This document shows, in pieces, positions 29,042-38,500 of a stretch of DNA of 64,000 nucleotides; position 1 is the stretch's first letter; each line of letters starts with the position of its first letter. The stretch is from the NCBI RefSeq assembly GCF_000425385.1, contig NZ_KE384356.1, positions 318,380-382,379 on the forward strand, given 5' to 3'. Made by a program: the position numbers and the translations under genes. This DNA is from Pseudoduganella violaceinigra DSM 15887 (GTDB lineage: Bacteria > Pseudomonadota > Gammaproteobacteria > Burkholderiales > Burkholderiaceae_D). Under the pieces are notes generated by a model. It saw nothing but the letters and a program-made list of their open reading frames with translations, did not search any database and was not told where the DNA came from.

Positions 29042-30643
29042 CTAAATCATACACAAAAGTGCTGCCTTTTCCGCAATCATGATGACCGGAGAATTTGTGT
29101 TGCCGGAAGTTATAGACGGCATGACCGACGCATCCGCGATGCGCAAGCCGCGTACACCGCGAACCCGCAGTTCGCTGTCAACCACGGCCGAAACGTCGTC
29201 CGCACGCCCCATCTTGCAAGTGCCGACCGGATGGAAAATCGTGGTGCCGATCGCCCCTGCCGCCTCGGCCAATTCCTCTTCGGTGCGAAAATGCACACCG
29301 GGTTTGCATTCCTGCGGCCGATATTTCGCCAATGCCGGGGCCGCCACAATCTTGCGCGTCAGGTTCAGCGCAGCCGCCGCGATACGCCGGTCTTCGTCCG
29401 TGCTCAGATACTTCGGGGCAATTTTCGGCGGCGCGTAAGAGTCGGCGGAAGTGATTCGCACATGACCGCGCGAAGTCGGACGCAGGTTGCAAACACTGGC
29501 CGTGAAAGCAGGGAAGTCGTGCAACGGTTCGCCAAACCGCTCCAGCGATAGCGGCTGCACGTGATACTCGAGATTCGGCGTTGCCTGCTCCGGACCTGAA
29601 CGCGCAAACGCCCCCATTTGCGAAGGCGCCATAGACATCGGCCCGCTCTGGAACAAGGCATATTCAAGCCCGATGCGCGTCTTGCCAAACCAGTTGGAGG
29701 CAAGCGTATTCAGGGTGCGGGCGCCTTCCACCTTGAACACCATGCGCAATTGCAGATGGTCCTGCAGGTTGGCGCCGACGCCAGGCAAGTCGTGCAGCGG
29801 CGGCACACCAGCCTGCGCCAGAACTTCCGCTGGTCCCATGCCCGACAATTGAAGAATCTGCGGCGACCCTATCGCTCCAGCAGCCAGCAAGGTTTCGCGA
29901 GCTTCGGCACTCCAGCGCGTACCGCCGCCAGTGAACATCACGCCTTTGCAGACGCCCTCTTCCAGCACCAGTTTCTCAACGTGGCAGCCGGTCATCAAGG
30001 TGAGGTTGGGGCGCTTGGTTGCAGCACGCAGGAAGGCTTTCGACGTATTCCAGCGTATGCCGCGCTTCTGGTTCACCTCGAAATAGGAACAGCCGAAATT
30101 ATCGCCGCGGTTGAAGTCCTCGATCTTGGGAATTCCAGTCTGTTCGGCCGCATCGCGGAATGCGTCCAGGATATCCCAGCGCAGGCGCTGCTTCTCCACC
30201 CGCCATTCGCCGCCGGCACCGTGGAAGTCCGAAGCGCCGCCATGGTGGTCCTCACTTTTCAGAAACAGCGGCAGGACTTCCGACCAGCGCCAGCCCGGAT
30301 CGCCGCACATCTCGGCCCATTGGTCATAATCGTTCGCCTGGCCGCGCATGTAGATCATGCCGTTGATCGAGGAACTGCCCCCCAAGACCTTCCCGCGCGG
30401 ATAAATCAGGCTGCGGCCGCCCAATCCCGGTTCGGATTCCGTGCGAAACAGCCAGTCCGTACGCGGATTATTGATGCAATGCAGGTAACCGACGGGAATG
30501 TGAATCCAGACGTAATCGTCCTTTCCTCCCGCTTCAATCAACAAAACCTGGTTTTTGGGATTTTGCGTCAGGCGCTTGGCCAGTACGCAGCCAGCCGTCC
30601 CTCCACCGACGATGATGTAGTCGAACTGGCCCGCAGATTCCAA
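29042..30643 (-). CDS. GMC-family FAD oxidoreductase (choline-dehydrogenase-like)
   Basis: 533 residues. Dinucleotide motif YIIVGGGTAGCVLAKRL, GMC signature VLGGSSSINGMIYMRG, and C-terminal active-site segments FHPVGTCKMG and ITSGNTNSPVIMIAEKAA with the catalytic His and Asn. It oxidises an alcohol; the exact substrate is unknown. The TTG at 30643 is chosen because AGGAG lies 7 bp upstream; the frame stays open for 71 codons more but that part looks like intergenic sequence. It leads the transporter genes, hinting at an import-then-oxidise pathway. Confidence 0.85.
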   Translation of the reverse strand: MESAGQFDYIIVGGGTAGCVLAKRLTQNPKNQVLLIEAGGKDDYVWIHIPVGYLHCINNPRTDWLFRTESEPGLGGRSLIYPRGKVLGGSSSINGMIYMRGQANDYDQWAEMCGDPGWRWSEVLPLFLKSEDHHGGASDFHGAGGEWRVEKQRLRWDILDAFRDAAEQTGIPKIEDFNRGDNFGCSYFEVNQKRGIRWNTSKAFLRAATKRPNLTLMTGCHVEKLVLEEGVCKGVMFTGGGTRWSAEARETLLAAGAIGSPQILQLSGMGPAEVLAQAGVPPLHDLPGVGANLQDHLQLRMVFKVEGARTLNTLASNWFGKTRIGLEYALFQSGPMSMAPSQMGAFARSGPEQATPNLEYHVQPLSLERFGEPLHDFPAFTASVCNLRPTSRGHVRITSADSYAPPKIAPKYLSTDEDRRIAAAALNLTRKIVAAPALAKYRPQECKPGVHFRTEEELAEAAGAIGTTIFHPVGTCKMGRADDVSAVVDSELRVRGVRGLRIADASVMPSITSGNTNSPVIMIAEKAALLCMI

Positions 30644-30663
30644 GCTTTCTCCTGGCTCGAAGC

Positions 30664-30871
30664 TGTGGATAACGCTATGAATATCCACAGGTATCGTTTG
30701 TGAGTAAACAAGACTTCCCGAAAAACTCCAAAAATTGTCCAAAAACAGTTTGCAGCTCACGCAAGGTTTACGCGCCCGCTTATACAGCCCGTAAACCCCT
30801 GATTGTTCTCCGCAAGGTGCACTTATCCACAGAAAGTCGGGGTTGTTAACAATCACTACTACTTTGTATAC
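30664..30871 (+). other. DnaA-box / DnaA-trio element, copy A
   Basis: This spacer holds perfect DnaA boxes at 30664-30672 (reverse) and 30823-30831 (TTATCCACA), and a one-mismatch box ATATCCACA at 30681-30689. After the second box come a GC-rich stretch and ACTACTACT at 30855-30863, the complement pattern of a DnaA-trio, then AT-rich DNA. The block from 30677 is colinear with copy B at 33923. It is a candidate origin element or a duplicated promoter. Confidence 0.5.
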
Positions 30872-30950
30872 ACACTAATCTAACGTAAACAAAACTCGCC
30901 ACCTATACTGAACAAGAAAGTTGTTCCATGCAATTCGCTTGGAGGAGCTC

Positions 30951-33926
30951 TTGTCGACCACCGACGCCTATCGACGTTTTCGCCGACGATTGCTCGTCAC
31001 GATGACTATGCTCGCCCTGCTCGCCACGGCAGTCGTCGCCTGGCAGCTGCTTTCATCTGCCCGCGATCGTGAACAAGCCATCCGCCAACAGACGCAGCAC
31101 TACGCACGCGCTATCGAAGCGCAGGTTCTGAGCGCAATCCAGCTGTCCGACATCGCCTTGCTCGGATTTGCCAATGCAATCAAGGTCGCGCCTTACACGC
31201 CACAGACCATAGACGCCCTGCTTTCTTCTCGAGGAGCCACTTTTGGAGGTAGTTTTTGGATAACCTTCCTGGATCCAAACGGCTTTGCAATCGCCAGTTC
31301 ACGCGATATTCCCGTCAAAGGCATCAACTATGTAGACCGCGACTACTTCAAAGCCCATCTTCAACCTGGAAATCAGCTACATGTTGGCGAACCAACCCAT
31401 GGCCGGATATCAAAATCACGGCTGTTCTTCCTTAGCCGACGAGTCGAAAATGCCAAAGGCGAATTCCTGGGCGTGATCGTGGCTCCGATTGATGCCAGCA
31501 GCCTTGCCAAAACCTTCGAAAATTCGCGCCTTAGCGACGACGTCACGGTCACGCTATTCCATACAAACGGCCATATCGTTGCTCGCGCCCCACTGTTCGA
31601 ACAAACCTTTAACCGCGATATCCATGATTCGAACCTGTTTCGCGCCTTTGCCAACGCGCCAATTGGAACCATCGACACAGTCAGCCCCATCGACAATCTA
31701 TCGCGCATTGCCAGCTATCGAAAATTACCGAACCTGCCACTCGTAGTCAGCGTTGGCAGTTCCAGCATCGGCCTGGCACTGATCTCGCAAAGGCAATTCC
31801 TCATCGCCAGCGCGGCACTGTTCCTGATCTTCCTGCTAATTGCCGCTGTCATCCTCTATGCCTTGCGCTCTTTCGCAGCAGCCGAAGAACGCCAGCGACG
31901 CTACCGTGCCCTCTATTCCAGTTCCGTAGAAACCGAGAAAAAGCTGGCGAGCAGTGAGCAACGCCTACGCCTGATCGCTGATAACCTGCCGATCGTGATC
32001 GCATATCTGGACCGCGACGAACACTACACATTCAAAAATCGCCGCTTTACAGAAAATTACGGCGACTGCGACAGTCTTCAGCACGCCCTTCCCGCAGCGC
32101 TTTACGCCGAGACCAAACCCCACCTCGATCGCGCATTTACAGGACAAACCGTCTACTTCGAACGCCGCATACGCCGTAAAGACCAGGAATGCTGCGATGC
32201 CATTACCTACGTCCCTGATCGCGACCAGGATGGCAATGTCATCGGCCTATTCATCATGGCCGAAGACATCAGCGAACGAAAACGTCACGAGGAATCAAGC
32301 AAACTGGCTTCGCTGATGTACGAAAATGCCAGCGAAGGCATGATGGTCACCGACGCCGATGGCCGAATCCTGTCCGTGAACGCAGCGTTCTCCCAGATCA
32401 GCGGCTACCAGCCGGAAGAAGTCATAGGTCACCTGGCCTACGAATTTACTTCCAGCCACCAAGACATCAAGTTCTACAGCCGTATGCGCCAAACCATTAC
32501 CCACACCGGCTATTGGGAAGGCGAAATCTGGCACCAGCATAAGAACGGCGACCATTACCTCGTCTCGCTTCGCTTCAACACCGTCTTCAATGACAAAGGC
32601 CATGCACTGCGCCACGTCGCTCTGTTCACCGATATCACGAAAAAAAAGGCGAGCGAAGAAGCGATCTGGAAACAGGCCAACTTCGACACGCTGACCGGCC
32701 TGCCCAACCGGCGCATGTTCAATGACCGCCTGCGCCACGAAATCAAAAAAGCCGCCCGCGACCAGCTGCCAATGGCCCTGGTGTTCATCGACCTGGACGG
32801 TTTCAAGGCGGTCAACGACACCCTTGGCCACGACTTTGGCGACATCCTGCTCAAGCAAGTGGCAGAACGCCTGCTGCAATGTGTGCGCAACGCCGACACA
32901 GTCGCCCGGCTGGGCGGCGACGAGTTCACCGTCATTCTCAGCGAATTGAAAGAACCGGGAGACGTGGTCAGGATCGTGCAGGAAATTCTCCACTGCCTGG
33001 CACGCCCCTTCCAGCTGAAGCACGAAGTTGCCCATATATCGGGCAGCATCGGCATTTCCCTGTTCCCGGACGACAGCAGCGATGCCGAAGTGCTAATCAA
33101 AAATGCGGACCAGGCCATGTACCTCGCCAAGCGGCAAGGCCGCAACCGCTTCAATTACTTCGCGCCCTTCATGCAGGAAGCCAGCCAAATGCGCATAGAG
33201 CTCGCCAACGAGCTGCGTAGCGCCTTGAAAAACAAAGAGTTACGACTACTGTTCCAGCCAATCCGCAACCTGGTCAATGGCAGGGTCGACATGGCTGAAG
33301 CGCTGATTCGCTGGGAGCACCCGCAAAGGGGCTTGTTAAAGCCGGCCGAATTCATCGGCGTCGCAGAAAACACGGGCATCATCCCCGCCATCGGCGAATG
33401 GGTATTCCAGGAAGCTGCGGCCCTCGCAGCCAGTTTTGGCGACGGCTTCAAAGTCTGCGTCAACAAATCGGCGTGGCAATTCCGTCACGAGGCAGTAGGC
33501 GTCGAGCATTGGCTGGAACTGTTACGCGAACAAGCACTCTCGCCACGCTCCATGGTGATCGAAGTTACGGAAGGCCTGCTGCTGGAAGCAAACCGGGAAG
33601 TCGTACAGCGAATTCAGTCGCTCAGGGACGCCGGACTACAGATATCGCTGGACGATTTCGGCCACGGATATTCCTCGCTCAACTTCCTCAAGCGCTTCAA
33701 GATCGATTTCCTCAAGCTCGACACCAGCTTCAGCGATAACCAGCTTCTTTGCGAGGCAATTGTCGCCATGGCGCACAAGCTGGACATCAGAGTCATTGCG
33801 GAAAAGATAGAAACCGACGACCAACTGGGAATTTTGATGGCTGCGGGGTGTGATTTTGGCCAGGGTTACCTGTTCGGAGAGCCCATTTCAGCTGAAAAAC
33901 TGCATCATCTGTTGATAAGTCAATGA
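30951..33926 (+). CDS. dCache-PAS-PAS-GGDEF-EAL cyclic-di-GMP signalling protein
   Basis: 991 residues from the TTG at 30951, placed by GGAGGAG 4 bp upstream. One membrane helix near the N-terminus, an extracytoplasmic dCache sensor (~40-280), a second helix (FLIASAALFLIFLLIAAVILY), two PAS domains, then GGDEF and EAL. The cyclase site LGGDEF is intact, with an inhibitory-site RNAD five residues before it. The phosphodiesterase motifs EALIRW, EVTE and DDFGHGYSSL are present; AEKIET departs from the usual AEGVET. Probably bifunctional. It sits exactly between the two DnaA-box copies. Confidence 0.9.
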   Translation: MSTTDAYRRFRRRLLVTMTMLALLATAVVAWQLLSSARDREQAIRQQTQHYARAIEAQVLSAIQLSDIALLGFANAIKVAPYTPQTIDALLSSRGATFGGSFWITFLDPNGFAIASSRDIPVKGINYVDRDYFKAHLQPGNQLHVGEPTHGRISKSRLFFLSRRVENAKGEFLGVIVAPIDASSLAKTFENSRLSDDVTVTLFHTNGHIVARAPLFEQTFNRDIHDSNLFRAFANAPIGTIDTVSPIDNLSRIASYRKLPNLPLVVSVGSSSIGLALISQRQFLIASAALFLIFLLIAAVILYALRSFAAAEERQRRYRALYSSSVETEKKLASSEQRLRLIADNLPIVIAYLDRDEHYTFKNRRFTENYGDCDSLQHALPAALYAETKPHLDRAFTGQTVYFERRIRRKDQECCDAITYVPDRDQDGNVIGLFIMAEDISERKRHEESSKLASLMYENASEGMMVTDADGRILSVNAAFSQISGYQPEEVIGHLAYEFTSSHQDIKFYSRMRQTITHTGYWEGEIWHQHKNGDHYLVSLRFNTVFNDKGHALRHVALFTDITKKKASEEAIWKQANFDTLTGLPNRRMFNDRLRHEIKKAARDQLPMALVFIDLDGFKAVNDTLGHDFGDILLKQVAERLLQCVRNADTVARLGGDEFTVILSELKEPGDVVRIVQEILHCLARPFQLKHEVAHISGSIGISLFPDDSSDAEVLIKNADQAMYLAKRQGRNRFNYFAPFMQEASQMRIELANELRSALKNKELRLLFQPIRNLVNGRVDMAEALIRWEHPQRGLLKPAEFIGVAENTGIIPAIGEWVFQEAAALAASFGDGFKVCVNKSAWQFRHEAVGVEHWLELLREQALSPRSMVIEVTEGLLLEANREVVQRIQSLRDAGLQISLDDFGHGYSSLNFLKRFKIDFLKLDTSFSDNQLLCEAIVAMAHKLDIRVIAEKIETDDQLGILMAAGCDFGQGYLFGEPISAEKLHHLLISQ

Positions 33927-34119
33927 ATATCCACAGGATCGAATGTGCGTAAACACCGTTTTTGAGTTCACGCACAAAATTTGTTCAGAACTCGTCCGTT
34001 TCAGACGCAGTTCTTGTCCAGCCAGTTCTACAATTCGTAAACTTCTGATTCTGTGGATGTTAACAGCTTTATCCACAGATAAGGTCGCGTTTACTATCTA
34101 CTACTATCCTTTCGTATAC
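33923..34119 (+). other. DnaA-box / DnaA-trio element, copy B
   Basis: Colinear with copy A: the start ATGAATATCCACAGG, CGTAAAC at offset 113, and a perfect TTATCCACA at offset 146 (34069-34077) lie at identical offsets in both. Then come GGTCGCG and CTATCTACTACTA (34094-34106), a clearer DnaA-trio-like run than in copy A. It begins inside the stop codon of the GGDEF-EAL gene and ends 30 bp before mtnN. Confidence 0.5.
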
Positions 34120-34149
34120 AACTTTAAATAAATAGAGGACAACTCACGC

Positions 34150-34863
34150 ATGCGTCTCGGGATCATCTCAGCCTTGGCAGAAGAACAGCAAGGTCTACTG
34201 GAAGCCATGGAGAGCCCCTACAAGCTCATCCACGGTAAGCGTGAGTACACAGCCGGAAAACTCTGGAAAATCGATTCTGTGGCTGTTTTATCGCGAATTG
34301 GCAAGGTTGCTGCTGCAGTGACCGCTGCAACACTTGTGGAGAAGTTCAACGTTACCCACATAATTTTTACCGGCGTCGCCGGTTCTGCAGACTTTGGGGT
34401 AAAAGTTGGAGACGTTGTCGTCGCGGATTCCCTGGCCCAACACGACTTTGATGCCAGTCCGCTGTTCCCGCGCTTTGAAATTCCACTGACAGGGCTCTCG
34501 CGCATGCCTACTGACCGCGAATTGAGCCTGAAGCTCAGCCTCGCCACACGCGAATTTCTGGAAAACGAGTCAAATCAGCCACAAATGCATCGCGGATTGA
34601 TTGGAAGTGGCGATCAATTCATCAAGGATCGCGCGCATCTGGGAGCTTTGAAGGACGCACTGCCTGATTTACTGGCAGTGGAAATGGAAGGAGCAGCGGT
34701 AGCCCAGGTCTGTCACGAACTGGGAGTACCGTTCGCAATCATGAGGACGATTTCGGACAACGCCAATGAAGAAGCGGCGACGGATTTCATGCACTTTGTG
34801 CAAACCGTCGCCTCTCGCTACGCCTTTGGCGTCATTCAGAATTTCTGCAAATCGCTTACTTGA
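34150..34863 (+). CDS. mtnN: 5'-methylthioadenosine/S-adenosylhomocysteine nucleosidase
   Basis: 237 residues of the PNP/MTAN fold: MRLGIISALAEEQQGLLEAM with the catalytic Glu, FTGVAGSA, and VEMEGAAVAQVCHELGVPF, the family signature, followed by ISDNAN with the catalytic Asp. It cleaves MTA and SAH, clearing products of polyamine synthesis and methylation and supplying the AI-2 pathway. It links functionally to the polyamine genes in the left part. The last 8 bp overlap the converging Lrp gene. Confidence 0.9.
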   Translation: MRLGIISALAEEQQGLLEAMESPYKLIHGKREYTAGKLWKIDSVAVLSRIGKVAAAVTAATLVEKFNVTHIIFTGVAGSADFGVKVGDVVVADSLAQHDFDASPLFPRFEIPLTGLSRMPTDRELSLKLSLATREFLENESNQPQMHRGLIGSGDQFIKDRAHLGALKDALPDLLAVEMEGAAVAQVCHELGVPFAIMRTISDNANEEAATDFMHFVQTVASRYAFGVIQNFCKSLT

Positions 34864-35311
34864 TCGGCAGTTTGGTGGTGTTTTTGACTTCTTCCATCAC
34901 CGCATAGGTATGGGTCTCGCGAACACCTTTCTGCAGCAAAGTCTTGCCAAGGAACTCGCGATAAGCCGCCATATCCTTCACGCGGGCCTTGACCAGGTAG
35001 TCAAATCCGCCCGCAACCATATGGCATTCGAGGACTTCGGGGATCAGCTGGACGCTATGTTTGAAGGCATCAAACACCTCCGGCGTCGTACGGTCCAGAA
35101 CAACTTCGATAAACACCAGCAGAGAGACATCGAGTAGCTGCGGATTCAGCTGCGCTGTATAACCCATGATGTAGCCCGCTTCGTGCAATTTGCGCACGCG
35201 TTCCAGGCAAGCGGCTGGCGAAAGATTCACTCGCGCAGCCAGTTCAACGTTACTAATCCGGCCATCATTCTGCAACTCGGCCAGAATCTTTTTACTGATC
35301 TTGTCCAGCAT
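34856..35311 (-). CDS. Lrp/AsnC-family regulator, probable putA regulator
   Basis: 151 residues: N-terminal helix-turn-helix (GRISNVELAARVNLSPAACLERVRKL) and C-terminal RAM ligand-binding domain (VLECHMVAGGFDYLVKARV). It lies divergent from putA with 212 bp between the starts; in many proteobacteria such a gene (PutR/BkdR type) activates putA in response to proline. PutA here lacks its own DNA-binding domain, which supports that role. Confidence 0.88.
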   Translation of the reverse strand: MLDKISKKILAELQNDGRISNVELAARVNLSPAACLERVRKLHEAGYIMGYTAQLNPQLLDVSLLVFIEVVLDRTTPEVFDAFKHSVQLIPEVLECHMVAGGFDYLVKARVKDMAAYREFLGKTLLQKGVRETHTYAVMEEVKNTTKLPIK

Positions 35312-35439
35312 TACATCTCCACGATTAATTTTATTCGGTCAAATTCTCGCACCAAAAACTATCTATTGCTAGTACAAAGTATTACCAGAATTAATCCGCA
35401 CGATTCCGGCATACAATCGAATCATTAGTTGCACCGCAC

Positions 35440-35475
35440 AACACGCCCGCGCAAACAGCGTTTGCCGGGCGTGTT
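35440..35475 (+). promoter_or_regulatory. Long hairpin in the putA leader
   Basis: AACACGCCCG-c-GCAAAC pairs with GTTTGC-CGGGCGTGTT around a 3-base loop: 16 base pairs with one bulged C, followed by TTCGTG. It lies 48 bp before putA. A terminator/attenuator or an mRNA-stability structure is possible; the T-run is weak. Confidence 0.5.
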
Positions 35476-35523
35476 TTCGTGTCGACGCCAAGGATTTTTA
35501 CATACTAGCCAATAGAGACATTC

Positions 35524-38500
35524 ATGCATCTGAACACCACCCCGTTCGCCGCCCTTCAAGCAGAAATCCTGCGGGACCCCACTCCGCTCCGCAGCGCAAT
35601 CACGGCAGCCTACCGTCGCGACGAACAAACCGCTGTCCAGTGGCTTCTGTCGCAGATTAACGTCGGTTCCCCTGAAACGACACAGGAAGCCCAGTCCCTG
35701 GCCAAACGCCTGGTGACCGCGGTTCGCGAAAAACGCACCCGTTCTTCCGGCGTGGACGCGCTGATGCATCAATTCTCCCTGTCCTCCGAAGAAGGCATCG
35801 CCCTGATGTGCCTCGCGGAAGCGCTGCTGCGTATTCCCGATACCGCCACCGCCGACCGCCTGATCGCCGACAAGATTTCCAAAGGCGACTGGCGCAAGCA
35901 CCTGGGCGAATCGCCATCCATGTTCGTCAACGCAGCCACCTGGGGCCTGCTGATCACCGGTAAGCTGGTCAGCTCCTCCAGCGAGGAAGGCCTGGGCTCC
36001 GCCATCACCAGCCTGATCGCCAAAGGCGGCGAACCGCTGATCCGCAAAGGCGTCGACCTCGCCATGCGCATGCTGGGCAACCAGTTCGTCACCGGCCAGA
36101 CCATCGACGAGGCGATCAAGAACGGCAAGGACAATGAAGCACGCGGCTACCGCTACTCCTACGACATGCTGGGCGAAGCAGCGTTGACCGAAGCCGATGC
36201 GGCCAACTACTACGCCGCCTACGAAAAAGCGATTCACGCCATCGGCAAAGCCTCGAATGGCCGCGGTATCCGCAATGGTCCAGGCATTTCCGTCAAACTG
36301 TCAGCCCTGCACCCGCGCTACAGCCGCGCCCAGCGCGATCGCGTGATGACCGAATTGCTGCCGCGCCTGACCGCCCTGGTCAAACTGGCCAAGGGCTACA
36401 ACATCGGCCTGAACATCGATGCCGAAGAAGCCGACCGCCTCGAACTGTCGCTCGACCTGATGGAGGCCATGGCCTTCAACCCTGAACTGGAAGGTTTCGA
36501 CGGCATTGGCTTCGTCGTCCAGGCCTACCAGAAGCGCTGCCCATACGTGATCGACTATTTGGTCGACCTGGCAAAACGCAGCGGCCGCAAATTCATGGTG
36601 CGCCTGGTCAAGGGCGCCTATTGGGATGCAGAAATCAAGCGCGCCCAGGTCGACGGCATGCCCGGCTATCCGGTCTACACCCGCAAGGTCTACACCGACG
36701 TCTCCTACCTGGCATGCGCCCAGCGCCTGCTGGCTGCAACCGACGTGATTTACGCGCAATTTGCCACCCACAACGCGCAAACCCTGTCGACGATTTACAC
36801 CTGGGCCAAGCGCGACGGTATCACCGGCTACGAATTCCAATGCCTGCACGGCATGGGCGAAACCCTGTACGACCAGGTGGTCGGCGCCGAAAACCTCGAC
36901 AAAGCCTGCCGCATCTACGCGCCGGTCGGTTCGCACGAAACGCTGTTGGCCTACCTGGTGCGCCGCCTGCTGGAAAACGGTGCCAACTCCTCCTTCGTGA
37001 ACCAGATCGTCGACGAAAGCATTCCGGTCGACTCCCTGATCTCCAACCCGATTGAAGTCGCGCGCAGCCTGAAAGGCGTCGCACACACCGGCATCGCCCT
37101 GCCACTGGACATGTTCGGCGCCGAGCGCAAGAACTCCGCCGGCATTGACCTGTCGAATGAAGACGTCTTGCGCGAAGTATCGCTGGCAATGGCCCAAGCG
37201 CGCAGCTGGACCGCCGGCCCCCTGCTGGCTGTCGAAGCGAGCACTGGCCAGGCCTCCCAGCCGATCATCAACCCGGCCCGCAAGGACGACATCGTCGGCT
37301 CCGTGACCGAAGCGACGGCGGACGACGTCAACAAAGCCCTCAACGCGGCCAGCCAGTTCGCCATGGACTGGCAGACCACCGAACCATCGCAACGCGCCGC
37401 CTGCCTCGATCGCGCCGCCGATCTGTTCGAAACCCACAAGCTGGAACTGATGGCGCTGGCCGTACGCGAAGCGGGCAAATCCCTGCCGAACGCCATCGCA
37501 GAAGTACGTGAAGCCGTCGACTTCCTGCGCTACTACGCAGTGCAGGTGCGCGGATCCACCAACACGCTGGCGCTGGGCCCTGTCACCTGCATCAGCCCAT
37601 GGAACTTCCCGCTGGCGATCTTCACCGGCCAGGCTGCCGCAGCGCTGGCCGCCGGCAACGTCGTGCTGGCAAAACCGGCAGAACAAACCCCGCTGATTGC
37701 CCAACGCGCAGTCGAACTGCTGCATGAAGCCGGCGTCCCGCGCGCCGCGCTGCAATTCCTGCCGGGCCGCGGTGAAGTGGTCGGCGCTGGCCTGTGCAAC
37801 GACGCACGCGTCAAAGGCGTGATCTTCACCGGCTCCACCGAAGTGGCACAGTTAATCAACCGCACCCTGGCCAAGCGCGCCGCTGCGGAAAACGTGGATA
37901 TCCCGCTGATCGCCGAAACCGGCGGCCAGAACGCCATGATTGTCGACTCGTCCTCGCTGCCGGAGCAGGTGGTGGGCGACGCCATCTCCTCCGCCTTCGA
38001 CAGCGCCGGCCAGCGCTGCTCCGCACTGCGCGTATTGTTCCTGCAGGAAGACATCGCCGAGAAGACCATCAAGATGCTCAAAGGCGCGATGAAGGAACTG
38101 CGCGTTGGCTCGCCCGACCGCCTGGTGACCGACATCGGCCCAGTGATCGACAAGGAAGCGCAGCAAAACCTGCTGACCCACATCGAAAAAGTGCGTGCAC
38201 ACGCCAAATCCAGCTTCTCGCTGGACGTGCCGGATGCCGATGCCGGAACCTTCGTACCGCCAACAGTGCTGGAGATCCGTTCGCTGTCCGAGCTGACCAA
38301 GGAAGTCTTCGGGCCGGTCATGCACGTCATCCGCTACAAGCGCTCCGACCTGCCGAAAGTAATCGAACAAATCAATGGCAGCGGTTTCGGGCTGACGCTG
38401 GGCGTGCACTCGCGTATCGATGAAACCATCGACTACATCACCTCCAGCGCCCACGTCGGCAACATCTACGTCAACCGCAACATCGTTGGCGCGGTGGTAG

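Noticed and set aside
36301..37755. 484-codon minus-strand open frame within putA
   Set aside because: Antisense shadow of putA.
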